Source: Brevibacillus antibioticus (GTDB lineage Bacteria; Bacillota; Bacilli; Brevibacillales; Brevibacillaceae). Taken from it: DNA of 64,000 nucleotides. Position numbers and translations under genes: made by a program. Shown piece by piece: positions 47,442 through 57,521 of this stretch (its first letter is position 1; each line of letters opens with the position of its first letter). Under the pieces are notes generated by a model. It was not told the origin of the DNA, did not search any database, and worked only from the letters and a program-made list of their open reading frames with translations. The stretch is from contig NZ_SZNK01000001.1 in assembly GCF_005217615.1 (NCBI RefSeq), forward strand, positions 2,940,501 through 3,004,500. The letters are read 5' to 3'.

Positions 47442-48023
47442 TCAGTTTTTGCGTTCGATAATAGAGTCAATCAATCCGTAGGCCTTTGCTTCTTCTGCGC
47501 TCATGAAATTGTCGCGGTCTGTATCTTGCTCTACACGTTCATAAGGCTGACCTGTCCGCTCAGACAAAATCTCATTCAGCTGGCGCTTCGTTTTCATAAT
47601 CCATTCCGCATGAATGCGGATGTCTTCTGCTTGCCCACGCACACCGCCGAGCGGTTGGTGAATCATCACTTCCGCATTTGGAAGAGCGAAGCGCTTGCCT
47701 TTTGCACCAGCAGCCAACAGGAACGCACCCATGCTGGCAGCCATGCCCACACAAATCGTGGACACATCCGGTTTGATGTACTGCATGGTGTCATAGATGG
47801 CCATTCCTGCTGTAACAGAACCACCTGGAGAGTTTATGTATAGCGATATGTCTTTGTCCGGATCTTCTGCCTGCAAGAAAAGCAGCTGAGCAACTACCAA
47901 ATTGGCGATTTCATCATCAATTTCGGTGCCCAAGAGAATAATCCGGTCTTTCAGGAGGCGCGAGTAAATATCGTAGGAGCGCTCGCCCCTGCTTGTTTGC
48001 TCGATGACCATAGGGATTAGCAT
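47442..48023 (-). CDS. clpP: ATP-dependent Clp protease proteolytic subunit ClpP
   Basis: 193-residue serine protease forming tetradecamers. Catalytic Ser97 is in VGMAASMGA, His122 in [10 protein letters not shown]; the [10 protein letters not shown] oxyanion strand is present. The ATG at 48023 has AAAGGAGG upstream; the frame opens further to 48137 but that part lies across the tig terminator. No CtsR direct repeats are visible in the 130 bp upstream. Convention names it clpP; here it is upstream of clpX and downstream of tig, unlike B. subtilis where clpP is elsewhere. Confidence 0.96.
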
Positions 48024-48061
48024 TATGTATTTTCCTCCTTTGCCGAAAAAAGTCAATGGTG

Positions 48062-48093
48062 GAAAAACAAGGCACGATACACTCGTGCCTTGT
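48062..48093 (-). terminator. Intrinsic terminator or attenuator after tig
   Basis: Minus-strand stem CAAGGCACGA/TCGTGCCTTG followed by five T residues. Only 38 bases separate it from the clpP start, with no clear promoter between, so partial read-through to clpP is likely. Confidence 0.88.
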
Positions 48094-48155
48094 GATCTTG
48101 ACAGCCAGTGCTCAGGGTTAGCCTGCCCACTGACCAATCATGCGTTCTTCTAAGC

Positions 48156-49448
48156 TTATGCTGTTACTTTGCTTTCTGCAACCAGCAAATCTACTGTTTT
48201 GCGAGTTTGCACATCGCGGTACAGAGCAGCCATGCCATCTTGTGCGGAGAAGATTTTGCGCAGCTCGTCTGCTGGGCGGCCGTATACGCCAGCCAGTTTC
48301 TCGAGTTCTGCAGTTACATCTTCTTCTGTTGCTTCGATGTTTTCTGCTTTGCCGACTGCTTCCAAAGTCAAGGAAGTGCGAACGCGGGATGTTGCGTCTG
48401 CACGCAATTGATCACGCAGTTGGCTCTCATCCATGCCGGAGAACTGGTAGTACAGTTCCAGCGTCATGCCTTGGTATTGCAGACGTTGACCAAATTCATT
48501 TACCATTTGATCCAATTCATGCTCAACCATTACTGCTGGCAAATCGATCTCAGCGTTTTCAGCTGCTTTCAGAACGAGCTGCTCACGAACATATTGATCT
48601 TTTTCTTGTGCAGTTTTTTCTTCGAGCTTTTTCTTGGTGTCTGCTTTCAGCTCTTCCAGCGTGTCGAACTCGCTCACGTCTTTGGCAAACTCATCATCCA
48701 AGACAGGCATGTTTTTGCGCTTCAGGCTGTTCAGCTTCACTTTGAATACCGCTTCTTTACCAGCGAGGTTAGGAGAGTGGTATTCTTCAGGGAAAGTTAC
48801 GGTAATTTCTTTTTCTTCGCCGATGTTCAAGCCAGCCAGTTGCTCTTCGAACCCTGCGATGAAAGTACCGGAACCCAGTTCCAGAGAGTAATCTTCTGCT
48901 TTACCGCCTTCAAAAGCTACTCCGTCTTGGAAGCCTTCGAAATCGATTACAGCGATATCGCCTGTTTGTGCGGCACCCTCTTCTACTGCTACCAGCTCAG
49001 CATGACGCTCTTGCATACGCTTCAGTTCAGCGTCAACGCTCTCTTCTGTTACAGAGAAGTCTTTTTCTTCGATGGACAGACCTTTGTAGTCGCCCAGCTT
49101 CACTTCAGGCTTCACAGTTACAGTCGCTTTGAAGATCAGGTTTTTCCCTTGCTCCATTTGCGTTACGTCTACTTCTGGACGATCTACTGGCTCGATGCCA
49201 GCTTCACGAACAGCTTGTCCGTATGCAGTTGGAAGCAGAATGTCAAGAGCGTCTTGGTACAAAGATTCTACACCAAAACGGGATTCGAACATTTTGCGTG
49301 GTACTTTTCCTTTACGGAATCCTGGAACTTGAACTTTTTGAACCACTTTTTTAAACGCTTGATCCAATGCTGCGTCTACTTGCGTAGCATCTACTTCAAT
49401 CGTCAGGACTCCCTGGTTATTCTCTACCTTTTCCCAATTTGCTGCCAC
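48156..49448 (-). CDS. tig: Trigger factor (ribosome-associated chaperone)
   Basis: 430 residues: N-terminal ribosome-binding domain with the signature [13 protein letters not shown] (about 43-55), a FKBP-type prolyl isomerase domain (about 150-245; [20 protein letters not shown]) and a helical C-terminal chaperone domain. Starts with GTG, preceded by AGGAGGGG. Order tig-clpP-clpX-lonB-lonA-engB forms a proteostasis cluster. Confidence 0.96.
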   Translation of the reverse strand: MAANWEKVENNQGVLTIEVDATQVDAALDQAFKKVVQKVQVPGFRKGKVPRKMFESRFGVESLYQDALDILLPTAYGQAVREAGIEPVDRPEVDVTQMEQGKNLIFKATVTVKPEVKLGDYKGLSIEEKDFSVTEESVDAELKRMQERHAELVAVEEGAAQTGDIAVIDFEGFQDGVAFEGGKAEDYSLELGSGTFIAGFEEQLAGLNIGEEKEITVTFPEEYHSPNLAGKEAVFKVKLNSLKRKNMPVLDDEFAKDVSEFDTLEELKADTKKKLEEKTAQEKDQYVREQLVLKAAENAEIDLPAVMVEHELDQMVNEFGQRLQYQGMTLELYYQFSGMDESQLRDQLRADATSRVRTSLTLEAVGKAENIEATEEDVTAELEKLAGVYGRPADELRKIFSAQDGMAALYRDVQTRKTVDLLVAESKVTA

Positions 49449-49573
49449 GTAAACTTCCCCTCCTAAATCGAATCAACAGAACATCGCCAGCCGCGCCATG
49501 GTATCTTCGCAGGCTCGGATGATAATATTCTAGCCATTATAACCATTCTAGTATAGCACAAATCTTTTAGTTT

Positions 49574-50113
49574 TCAAGAAGACCTCATTGGTCGACGAAC
49601 AGAATAGTTCCCTCCCAATTGTGGAACCGGGTTGCCTACATGATCGTAAAACGTCACGGTTATGTATATTTCTGTCGGGCTCGTTCCTGTCTCTTCTAAA
49701 AGAGCATATGTCGGTACGTGAAAACCGCGCGGCATTTGCAGGCTGCCCGGATTCAGAAACAAGATGTCTCTCTCTACGCCACAGACAGGTACATGAGAGT
49801 GACCGAATACGACTACATTTGCCCCGACCTCTTCTGCACGGTAATGAAGGCGCAGAAGAGAGCCTTTCACTCCGAAAAGATGCCCGTGCGTTTGCAGGAT
49901 GTGAAGGTCGCGCCATTTGGTCTCTTGCTCAGTCGGCACCTCTTGTGTCGAATCGCAATTGCCTCGGACAAGCGTCATGTTGGAAAACGGCTCGCGCTTA
50001 TGGTCGACACAAAAATCGCCACAATGCAAAATTTTTTCGACATGATGTCGGTTGACGACCTGGCTGACTTCCCGAACCAAGCCGTGGCTATCGCTCATGA
50101 TGAGAATTCCCAT
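49574..50113 (-). CDS. ysnB: YsnB/YfcE-type metallophosphoesterase
   Basis: 179-residue calcineurin-like phosphodiesterase of the MJ0936 group. Metal ligands appear in SDSHG, LHCGDF, VRGNCDS, THGH and FGHSHVP. Lies 30 bp after rdgB, as in B. subtilis ysnA-ysnB. Substrate not established. The ATG at 50113 is preferred over an in-frame GTG three bases earlier, with GGAGAGTG upstream. Confidence 0.9.
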   Translation of the reverse strand: MGILIMSDSHGLVREVSQVVNRHHVEKILHCGDFCVDHKREPFSNMTLVRGNCDSTQEVPTEQETKWRDLHILQTHGHLFGVKGSLLRLHYRAEEVGANVVVFGHSHVPVCGVERDILFLNPGSLQMPRGFHVPTYALLEETGTSPTEIYITVTFYDHVGNPVPQLGGNYSVRRPMRSS

Positions 50114-50143
50114 CACGCTTCACTCTCCTGTTTTCTCTCTTGT

Positions 50144-50737
50144 CTACTTGATGATTTCAAGCAGTTGCTGCATAGCACGAGCGCGGTGGCTGATCTGGTT
50201 CTTTTCTTCTGGCATGAGTTCGGCCATCATTTTGTCCATCGATGGGATGTAGAATACCGGATCGTATCCGAAGCCGTTTGTCCCTTTTGGGTCACGCGCG
50301 ATCACACCCTCACAAGCGCCAGTGGCGATGATTGGCTCTTCGCCAGGAATCACCAACGCCAACGTACAACGGAAGCGAGCTGTGCGTTCCTGTGTCGATA
50401 CCTCTTCCAGCTCTTTCAACAATTTACGCCAATTCTGCTCGTCTGTTGCATCCTCCCCAGCGAAGCGGGCGGAATAAACACCCGGGCGTCCTTCCAGCGC
50501 ATCTACCTCCAGACCGGAATCGTCACCGAGGGCTGGCATGTTCAAGTATGTAGAGATTTCGATTGCTTTTTTCAACGCGTTTCCTTCGAAGGTGTCCTTG
50601 TCTTCTACTACCTCAGGCACGCCGTCAAATTCAGCGAGGCTAATTCCTTCCCAGCCCGCATCTGCGAACAGCCTATTGAATTCTTTCACTTTTCCTTGGT
50701 TCCGTGTTGCGAGAACGACTTTTTTTCGATTAGGCAT
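50144..50737 (-). CDS. rdgB: Non-canonical purine NTP pyrophosphatase (RdgB/HAM1)
   Basis: 197 residues, hydrolyses XTP/ITP/dITP to avoid incorporation into nucleic acids. The nucleotide motif [12 protein letters not shown] is at the N-terminus; [23 protein letters not shown] and [13 protein letters not shown] are diagnostic. Overlaps rph by eight bases, and is followed by ysnB. Confidence 0.95.
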   Translation of the reverse strand: MPNRKKVVLATRNQGKVKEFNRLFADAGWEGISLAEFDGVPEVVEDKDTFEGNALKKAIEISTYLNMPALGDDSGLEVDALEGRPGVYSARFAGEDATDEQNWRKLLKELEEVSTQERTARFRCTLALVIPGEEPIIATGACEGVIARDPKGTNGFGYDPVFYIPSMDKMMAELMPEEKNQISHRARAMQQLLEIIK

Positions 50738-51491
50738 GACTTTCCTCCGCTACGGATTGGGCAAAAGAGAGCGAAACATCAGCGAGCGCCTCTTTTTGAC
50801 TGTTAATCAAGTTGTCAATGCCGACTTTTGCAAGGGCAATCATTTCTTGTAGCTGTTCAGGCGAAAATGGAGCATCCTCCCCTGTTCCTTGCAGCTCGAC
50901 AAACTTTCCTTTTCCCGTCATAACGACATTCATGTCGACAATCGCTGTGGAATCCTCTTTGTAGTTGAGATCGAGTACAGCTTGCTCGCCGACTACCCCT
51001 ACGGAGGTTGCTGCCAGGAAATCGTTTAACGGAAGCTGTTTCCAGGTGCCACTATCCACCAGGTTTTGCATGGCGTCTACCATTGCCACGTAAGCTCCGG
51101 TAATCGAAGCTGTCCGTGTACCTCCATCTGCCTGAATGACATCGCAATCCAGCCAGATGGTGCGTTCCCCCATTGCTTCAAGGTTCACAACGGAGCGCAG
51201 AGCACGTCCGATCAGACGCTGAATCTCCATGGTTCGTCCACCGACTTTTCCTTTGGACGACTCACGCGCGTTGCGGGTCGCTGTTGCTCGGGGAAGCATG
51301 GAATACTCGGCTGTGATCCAGCCCTTCCCGCCACCACGCATAAAAGGCGGTACCCGTTCTTCCAAAGTCGCCGTACAAATCACCTTTGTGTCTCCGACTT
51401 CAATCAGGCAAGATCCTTCTGCGTGTTTAATGTAATTGCGCGTAATGGTTACTGGGCGCAATTGGTCATGGGCACGGCCATCCACTCTCAT
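50730..51491 (-). CDS. rph: Ribonuclease PH
   Basis: 253-residue phosphorolytic 3'-5' exoribonuclease that trims tRNA 3' ends. The start [13 protein letters not shown] and the motifs [32 protein letters not shown] and [19 protein letters not shown] are typical. It heads rph-rdgB-ysnB on the minus strand. In B. subtilis racE-gerM precede it directly; here an MFS gene interrupts. Confidence 0.96.
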   Translation of the reverse strand: MRVDGRAHDQLRPVTITRNYIKHAEGSCLIEVGDTKVICTATLEERVPPFMRGGGKGWITAEYSMLPRATATRNARESSKGKVGGRTMEIQRLIGRALRSVVNLEAMGERTIWLDCDVIQADGGTRTASITGAYVAMVDAMQNLVDSGTWKQLPLNDFLAATSVGVVGEQAVLDLNYKEDSTAIVDMNVVMTGKGKFVELQGTGEDAPFSPEQLQEMIALAKVGIDNLINSQKEALADVSLSFAQSVAEESHA

Positions 51492-51705
51492 TCCAAGTTC
51501 CTCCTAAATCGCTTTGTTACACTCCGCTCATTATACCAGAGGCGGGAAACGATCTGCCACTGCACAAACGCCTCTTCCTTATTTACGTGAATTGCAAATA
51601 TTCTTGTCACTTCCTTCTTCATAAAAAATTTCTTGCCGTTACTCTACTGTTTAAAATATTATCTAATTAGACATTTAATTAATTTGATGGTAGGTGAATC
51701 TGTTT

Positions 51706-52953
51706 ATGAACTTCTTGTTTCTTTTGAAAAAGCCGAATCTGCGGCGCCTTTTAACCGCCAATTTCTTAAGCGGAATCGGAGATTGGTTTAACAGCGTTGC
51801 TGTACTCGCACTGCTGCTCGAAATAACGGGAACAGCTATCGCGGTCGGCATTACCCTCGCACTACGCACGCTGCCTCACTTGATTTTTGGTCCACTGGGC
51901 GGTCTGATGGCAGACCGTTTTGATCGAAAAAAAGTGATGGTCGCCTGTGATCTCGTTCGCGGCTTCGTTGCTCTTTCGTTTTTGTTCGTATCTGAAAAAT
52001 CAGATCTATGGATGGTCTATGCAGGTACTTTTTCGTTAGTTGCCTTTTCTTCCCTTTACAATCCTGCACGAATGTCCCTGCTGCCTAAAATCGTTGACCC
52101 TGAGGAATTGGCGACTGCGAATGCACTTGATCAAAGTATCTATGGAATCGTCATGGCCATCGGTTCGTTGATCGGCGGTATTTTTGTTGCACTGTGGGGA
52201 AGTGATCTCGCTTTTCTTTTCAATGCCCTCTCCTTTTTCGCCTCGGCTCTGTTTCTGGCTAGGCTGAAGGTACCCGCCTCCCCAACCGACCCCGTTTCTA
52301 ACGTACAGTTGCAGCAGGCAGCTAATGTCTCTTCCTACGGAGAGGTGATACGCGCCATCACATCCACACCGATTGTGTACGCCATCCTTTTGTTAAAAGC
52401 CGTGTGGCCAATCGGCGGGGGGATCATCAATGTCTTGATCAGTGTCTATGCCTATCAAGTGTTTGCTGCCGGTGAATGGGGAATTGGTCTGTTGTACGGT
52501 GCGATCGGAATTGGCTTCATCATCGGAGGAATACTTGCTCAGCGCTTTCAACGATACTTTTACGAAGTGGCTGCCAGCAGCTTTGCTGTGGAAGGATTTG
52601 CACTGCTTTTGACCAGCTTTTCACCCACTATTTATGTAACGGCACTGTTCTTTGCGCTATCCACCGTGGCGGGGGGAATGGGAAACGCCAGCCTGAATAC
52701 GTTGATCATGCGGCATGTCACCCCTAGCTACCATGGCAGAGTATTTGCTTTGGATGCGACGATCTCAAATATTCTGATCGGTCTTTCCATGCTCCTTGGC
52801 GGCTGGATTTTGACGATGGCTGACCCGCGTATAGTCGGCTTTGTGGCAGGTCTTTTGATCACGATCCCATCGCTTGGGCTCGGACCCGTTATTTGGAGAA
52901 CCGTACGCGCTAATGACAACGAACCATTGGCAAACAAAAACCACGCTCGCTAA
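51706..52953 (+). CDS. MFS transporter (multidrug/macrolide efflux-like)
   Basis: 415 residues with about 12 membrane helices. The loop 2-3 motif GGLMADRFDRKKVMVACDLVRG fits the MFS A-motif of the MefA/YfiS-like efflux group. NPARMSLLPKIVDPEELATANAL is a shared signature. Substrate unknown. ATG at 51706 is preceded by AGGTGA; a GTG at 51694 is also in frame. Plus strand between rph and gerM. Its last codons lie inside the gerM terminator hairpin. Confidence 0.88.
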   Translation: MNFLFLLKKPNLRRLLTANFLSGIGDWFNSVAVLALLLEITGTAIAVGITLALRTLPHLIFGPLGGLMADRFDRKKVMVACDLVRGFVALSFLFVSEKSDLWMVYAGTFSLVAFSSLYNPARMSLLPKIVDPEELATANALDQSIYGIVMAIGSLIGGIFVALWGSDLAFLFNALSFFASALFLARLKVPASPTDPVSNVQLQQAANVSSYGEVIRAITSTPIVYAILLLKAVWPIGGGIINVLISVYAYQVFAAGEWGIGLLYGAIGIGFIIGGILAQRFQRYFYEVAASSFAVEGFALLLTSFSPTIYVTALFFALSTVAGGMGNASLNTLIMRHVTPSYHGRVFALDATISNILIGLSMLLGGWILTMADPRIVGFVAGLLITIPSLGLGPVIWRTVRANDNEPLANKNHAR

Positions 52954-52965
52954 TACGGGCGTGGC
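52935..52965 (-). terminator. Intrinsic terminator of gerM, inside the MFS gene end
   Basis: Minus-strand stem GCCACGC/GCGTGG(T) with a 12-base loop and TTTTTG. The 3' arm and T-run are encoded by the final codons of the convergent MFS gene. Confidence 0.85.
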
Positions 52966-52972
52966 TCGTTCC

Positions 52973-54025
52973 TTACATCTGTATGGGATTGAGTTGAACT
53001 GGGCGGCTCACCGGTTTGGTGAACGCGCCACTAGCAAGCGGTTTTCCTTCCACCAGCAGCTGCACTTGCTTGGCTCCTGTCGTCTCTGTCAATGACAAGA
53101 CAAGCGATTTCAGGGCTTCTGGACTCGCTTCCTTGCCATCGTCATACTTGAGGATGTCACTGCTCAAATTGACTGTCACCAAATCTTTTTCCTGCTTCAC
53201 ATCCAGAACACGTGTCGTACGCAGCAAGGAACTAAAGAGCTGAGATCCTTGTTTCGGTCCTTTGATCAACTCTTCAACGGTTGCCTTGGCGATATTAGTC
53301 GTTTCAGGAACCAAACGAGTGACTGGGACATAATACGTGCGTGTATCATCCAGCTGTCCTTGGAAGTAAACTGTCACGCTGGAGGTATCTCCTGGTACCG
53401 CCCCATCGCCCAGTTCGAGATTGACTCCTTGATTTCGGTCTAATAGCGTTATGGGTGTTTTGGTTGCTGGCATTTCCGTCAACGGCGTTCCGTTCACCCA
53501 AATTTGCACAGTCTTGACATTGCTAAATTCCGTCAACGCCCGGGTGACGGCATCGACAATTTTCTTCTCGTCTTTCCCCTCGTACGTTTTGAAGTCTTTG
53601 GAAAAATCGACAGTGGCTACGCCGTTTTTGATGACAAGTCCTTTTACTTCTGTCCCTTTCGGCAAGACAGCGGAGAAGCCACCCTGAAGCATGCTCTCTA
53701 CCGGGCCACCTTTTACCATGTAGCTCAATACTTGTTTGGCAGGACCATCTGATTTTGGAAGAGTCATCGAGACAGGAACGATATAACCGTTCGCATCCAG
53801 CAAGTACACCATTCTCTCTCCAGTCTCCTGAACGACCGGGTGTGCGCCTTCTTTTGCAGCATCCGGGGACGGCGTGCCGTTTGGCAAATTAACTGATACC
53901 TCTGTCTGTGGTGGTGCATCAATACTAATCGTTTCCTTTTCCGGGCCAAAGAGACCGCAGCCCGACAAAAGCACTGCGCTAACCCCCAGCACGGCCGTCA
54001 TTTTCCCGATGTGCCTTATCTTCAT
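52973..54025 (-). CDS. gerM: GerM-type germination/sporulation lipoprotein
   Basis: 350 residues with a lipobox LLSGCG after a hydrophobic signal, so membrane-attached outside the cytoplasm. Two GerMN domains follow (about 70-200 and 210-345). Each has the pattern ...PVSM...VLSYMVKGG / LVPE...TVEELIKGP and VTVNLSSDI. GerM is needed for sporulation septum or engulfment stages in B. subtilis. ATG at 54025, with GGAGGAGG upstream. Follows racE. Confidence 0.9.
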   Translation of the reverse strand: MKIRHIGKMTAVLGVSAVLLSGCGLFGPEKETISIDAPPQTEVSVNLPNGTPSPDAAKEGAHPVVQETGERMVYLLDANGYIVPVSMTLPKSDGPAKQVLSYMVKGGPVESMLQGGFSAVLPKGTEVKGLVIKNGVATVDFSKDFKTYEGKDEKKIVDAVTRALTEFSNVKTVQIWVNGTPLTEMPATKTPITLLDRNQGVNLELGDGAVPGDTSSVTVYFQGQLDDTRTYYVPVTRLVPETTNIAKATVEELIKGPKQGSQLFSSLLRTTRVLDVKQEKDLVTVNLSSDILKYDDGKEASPEALKSLVLSLTETTGAKQVQLLVEGKPLASGAFTKPVSRPVQLNPIQM

Positions 54026-54121
54026 TTCCCCAGCCTCCTCCAGACACTTTGTACTACCATGTATACGAGCTAGGCGTGGGTTTATGCGTTGAAAGTTTGT
54101 CTCGCTAGACAAGGTCTTCCA

Positions 54122-54934
54122 TCAGGACTGGACGGTTTTTTCCAAGGAGTTGTGCTGGACGTTTACTTTGCAATCCAGCCATTCTTCTGCAATGGTCCGG
54201 AATTTGTTGGCGTCCCCACTCGTTACGAACAGATGCTGCGGGCGTTCTATTTGCTTGCTTTGGGCGTCCGTTGTAATTTGCAGGGACAATTCTCGTGCTG
54301 TCTCTTCTGCGGAGTTGATCAAGCGTACGCGATCTCCCATCACTTCCGAAATGACTGGTGCTAGCAACGGATAATGTGTACAGCCCAAAATTAACGTGTC
54401 CAAATCCTCGTGCAAGAACGGAGCGAGCGTTTCTTTTACGACTCTTCTTGCTTCCTCCGAGTTTGCCATGTGATTCTCCACCAGTGGCACAAATGCGGGA
54501 CAAGCCATACCTGCGACGTACAGATCCGGCTGAATCCGTAAAAGCGCACGTTCATACGCTTTGGTACGAATGGTCGTTTCCGTCCCGATGACACCGACCC
54601 TTCCGTTTTTCGTCACTTGCACAGCCGCTCGTGCCCCTGGTTCAATTACCCCAATGACGGGCAGTGGCAAATCCTCCATCGCTTCCTCCAGCACGACGGC
54701 AGTCGCAGTATTACAGGCGATCACCAATGCTTTTAACGGTGTACGCATCACATAATCGATCATTTGAAAGCTGTAGGCACGAATCTCTTCCGGCGATTTG
54801 GAGCCATACGGACAACGGGCGTTATCGCCTACATAAACAATCCGTTCTTCGGGTAGCTGACGCATGACTTCCTTCGCAACAGTTAATCCTCCCACTCCTG
54901 AATCAATAACGGCTATCGCTCGTTCTCTACTCAT
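54122..54934 (-). CDS. racE: Glutamate racemase
   Basis: 270-residue cofactor-independent racemase supplying D-glutamate for peptidoglycan. The catalytic cysteines are in VIACNTATAVV and LGCTHYPLL. N-terminal AVIDSGVGGLTVAKEV and GDNARCPYGSKSPEEI are diagnostic. ATG at 54934 has GGGGAG upstream; the frame to 55003 is non-coding in appearance. Precedes gerM, as in B. subtilis. Could be named murI. Confidence 0.95.
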   Translation of the reverse strand: MSRERAIAVIDSGVGGLTVAKEVMRQLPEERIVYVGDNARCPYGSKSPEEIRAYSFQMIDYVMRTPLKALVIACNTATAVVLEEAMEDLPLPVIGVIEPGARAAVQVTKNGRVGVIGTETTIRTKAYERALLRIQPDLYVAGMACPAFVPLVENHMANSEEARRVVKETLAPFLHEDLDTLILGCTHYPLLAPVISEVMGDRVRLINSAEETARELSLQITTDAQSKQIERPQHLFVTSGDANKFRTIAEEWLDCKVNVQHNSLEKTVQS

Positions 54935-55104
54935 GCTAATGTGTCTCCCCTGTTGAAATGAATATAGTACAGCATACCACTCAAACATTTGTGCTACTAC
55001 CATATGCGGAGATGAAATTTCTTGTACTCCGCAAATGTCGCACCTTCTCTAGGCACTGGTCATAATGTGGGGAGAGATGATGTGCCCACGAGGAGGAGAA
55101 TCTT

Positions 55105-56136
55105 TTGCTAGAAGAAGCCAAGAATTTGCTGGACTGGAGCCAATGGGGCCGCCAATGGATCGAGCATTTGCGAAGACATAAGACCCTCAACCGAGAACTC
55201 GAACGGCATCTACACAAATTCGAAGAAACATTTACAGTGATTGGAAGGCAAGCATCGAAGCTTGATTCGACAAAAGACAGCGATGAACTCCCTACTCTCA
55301 TCACTCGCGCGCAACAAGTACAGGAGCAATTCCATCACTTTCTACGACTGGCTCAATTGAGGGAAGATGACCAACTGGAAGGCGAGGTGAGGGAAGCTGC
55401 TCAGGAATCAATAAATGCACAGCCAGCGGTGGCGGAAGAAGTACAGGTGCCTGTTGTGCCAGAACCCGTTTCTTATCCGGAGGCACGCGATCCAGTCCGT
55501 GCAGCACGCCCCGTGGCTGTCGGCCGACATACCCTTCCCCCGCTCCCATATACGTACAACGCTTTAGAGCCGTACATCGATGAGGCTACCATGCAAATCC
55601 ATCACAACAAACTCCATCAAAAGTATGTAGACGATCTCAATGCAGCTGAGCGAAAGCTAGCAGAGGCGCGAGAAAGTGGCAACTTCGATCTCATACGACA
55701 TTGGGAACGCGAGCTAGCCTTTAATGGGGCCGGTCATTACTTGCATACGATCTTTTGGCCCTCTATGAGTCCAAATGGGGGTGGCACTCCCTCTGGTGAT
55801 CTCGCAGCGGCAATCAATCGGTATTTCGGTTCATATGACGCCTTTAAGAGACAATTTAGTCAAGCGGCAGAAAAGGTAGAAGGTCCTGGGTGGTCGATCC
55901 TCGTTTGGTCCCCGCGCGCACATCATCTGGAGATTCTTACAGCCGAAAAGCACCAGAACCTATCACAATGGGATGTGATTCCGTTACTAGCTCTGGACGT
56001 ATGGGAGCATGCCTATTTCCTGGCGTATCAAAACCAGCGAGACAAGTACGTAGAGAACTGGTGGAATATCGTCAACTGGCCCTACGTAGAAGAGCGATTC
56101 GAGAAAGCTCGAAAACTGCGCTGGGAACCGTATTGA
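55105..56136 (+). CDS. sodF: SodF-like Fe/Mn superoxide dismutase with long N-terminal extension
   Basis: 343 residues. Residues 1-135 are an extension: helical and charged (QWGRQWIEHLRRHKTL), then acidic and Pro-rich. The SOD domain starts at about 140 (RHTLPPLPYTYNALEPYID) with metal ligands in MQIHHNKLHQKYV, FNGAGHYLHTIFW and LDVWEHAYFLAY. B. subtilis SodF also has an N-terminal extension. No signal peptide. Starts with TTG, preceded by GAGGAGGAG. Activity and metal are not proven by sequence. Confidence 0.88.
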   Translation: MLEEAKNLLDWSQWGRQWIEHLRRHKTLNRELERHLHKFEETFTVIGRQASKLDSTKDSDELPTLITRAQQVQEQFHHFLRLAQLREDDQLEGEVREAAQESINAQPAVAEEVQVPVVPEPVSYPEARDPVRAARPVAVGRHTLPPLPYTYNALEPYIDEATMQIHHNKLHQKYVDDLNAAERKLAEARESGNFDLIRHWERELAFNGAGHYLHTIFWPSMSPNGGGTPSGDLAAAINRYFGSYDAFKRQFSQAAEKVEGPGWSILVWSPRAHHLEILTAEKHQNLSQWDVIPLLALDVWEHAYFLAYQNQRDKYVENWWNIVNWPYVEERFEKARKLRWEPY

Positions 56137-56160
56137 CTTGTATCTCTCCTTCATCGACAA

Positions 56161-56207
56161 ACCCCCTCGTCATCCCAAATGACAGGAATGAGAGGGGGCT
56201 TTTGCTT
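56161..56207 (+). terminator. Intrinsic terminator of the SodF-like gene
   Basis: Stem CCCCCTC/GAGGGGG with an inner GTCAT/ATGAC hairpin, followed by TTTTGCTTT. Confidence 0.82.
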
Positions 56208-56219
56208 TGCTGGCAAGAC

Positions 56220-57326
56220 TTATTCGTTATACGGGACAAATTCGATCTTTTGCACCTTGATCGGATTTTGGATGGGCTTGGCATCCTCATCTGTTTTCTG
56301 GGCAGCGATCTTGTCTACGACTTCCATCCCGGTAAATACATGACCAAAAACAGTGTGGCGGTTATCGAGGTAAGCTCGTCCGCCAATTTCTTTATACTTC
56401 GCTTCTGCGTTCAGCGGCAGCGCCGACAAATCGAGGTACTCCTGATCTACCTTGGGGCTTTGTACAATGTAGAAATGCGTGCTGTTCGTATTGGGTCCAG
56501 CGTTCCCCATACTGAGCGCTCCTCTGAAATTGAACAAATCCCTGCTAAACTCGTCCTCAAAGGACTCGCCGTAAATACTCGGCAGCTCCTTGCCATCTGG
56601 CCCTTTCAAATCCCCCGCCTGGATCATGAAGTCGTTGATCACACGGTGAAATATCATATTGTTGTACTGCCCTTTTTTCGCGAGGGTCTTAAAGTTTTCC
56701 ACCGCTTTTGGAGCTTTGTTCGGGAACAGTCTCAGCTTGATCACACCGGCATCAGTCGTGATCACGCATATTTCTTCGCCTTTGCGCGGCTTCTCCAACT
56801 GAATCAGCTTCACATCTGACACATCGATGCCAGAGTCCTGCCAAATGACACCCCACACCTTCCAGTTCACCGGGTCTGTCCCGAGTCTGGCCAAGCCGAG
56901 ATAATCCGTTTTTTCAATGGCCTTGTTATCTGCGGTATACCCGACGTATTTGAATTTCACAATCGCACGGTAGTTATTGTAAGCGTCCTCCTTCGTGACG
57001 GTGTACAGCTTGTCTACTTTTGCTTCGACCACCTGAATGTTTTTGTATTTCGCCAATCCTTCCACATAGGTTTTCATCGCAAAATTCGTCAAGGAGTCGT
57101 CTGCTACCAGCTTTGCTACCTCAGCAGGATTGGATCGTTGCTTCACCAAGGACGCGATGAAATCATTCACTTCCTGCTTATCTCCCCCATGTGGGCGGAA
57201 CTGGTTGACCTGAACTTCGTTACGATAATCATGAATAGCATTTGCAGCAGCATGTTGGACAAAAGTTGGACTTAGTAACGGGATCGCAATACTTGCAATG
57301 ACTGCTAGAGAAACGAGTTTTTTCAT
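56220..57326 (-). CDS. Exported cyclophilin-type peptidyl-prolyl isomerase with N-terminal domain
   Basis: 368 residues. A signal peptide (to about residue 29, AAANA) and a novel domain of about 150 residues (SLVKQRSNPAEVAKLV; tandem NYRAIVKFKYVGY) precede the cyclophilin domain (about 190-368). The latter has FHRVINDFMIQAGD, FRGALSMGNAGPNTNSTHFYI and HTVFGHVFTGMEVV. Cyclophilin catalytic Arg is in FHRV. ATG at 57326; the extra upstream frame to 57560 is unlikely. Probably folds exported or wall proteins. Confidence 0.88.
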   Translation of the reverse strand: MKKLVSLAVIASIAIPLLSPTFVQHAAANAIHDYRNEVQVNQFRPHGGDKQEVNDFIASLVKQRSNPAEVAKLVADDSLTNFAMKTYVEGLAKYKNIQVVEAKVDKLYTVTKEDAYNNYRAIVKFKYVGYTADNKAIEKTDYLGLARLGTDPVNWKVWGVIWQDSGIDVSDVKLIQLEKPRKGEEICVITTDAGVIKLRLFPNKAPKAVENFKTLAKKGQYNNMIFHRVINDFMIQAGDLKGPDGKELPSIYGESFEDEFSRDLFNFRGALSMGNAGPNTNSTHFYIVQSPKVDQEYLDLSALPLNAEAKYKEIGGRAYLDNRHTVFGHVFTGMEVVDKIAAQKTDEDAKPIQNPIKVQKIEFVPYNE

Positions 57327-57521
57327 TTTTTCCGCCCCCACTAAATTAGAAGATTGTTCCATAAAAATAGTATAGCTCAACCTGTGGATCGATGTCTGAA
57401 ATATTTTAAAAATTCTGCTAAATAGAGTGAGAAAATCCCGTTTTTCCATTCTACACCAGCTCGATGAAGAATCCCTAAGCGTCAATATTATTCTGAGAGG
57501 ATAGAACAGTTGTGAACAAGA

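Noticed and set aside
46141-47481. 446-codon plus-strand frame opposite clpX
   Set aside because: Complete antisense shadow of clpX, with no start context.
48108-49466. 452-codon plus-strand frame opposite tig
   Set aside because: Antisense shadow of a strong GTG-start gene; Phe/Cys/Gln-rich product without motifs.
55890-56819. 309-codon plus-strand frame over the sodF end and ppi gene
   Set aside because: It crosses a terminator and overlaps two good genes in other frames.
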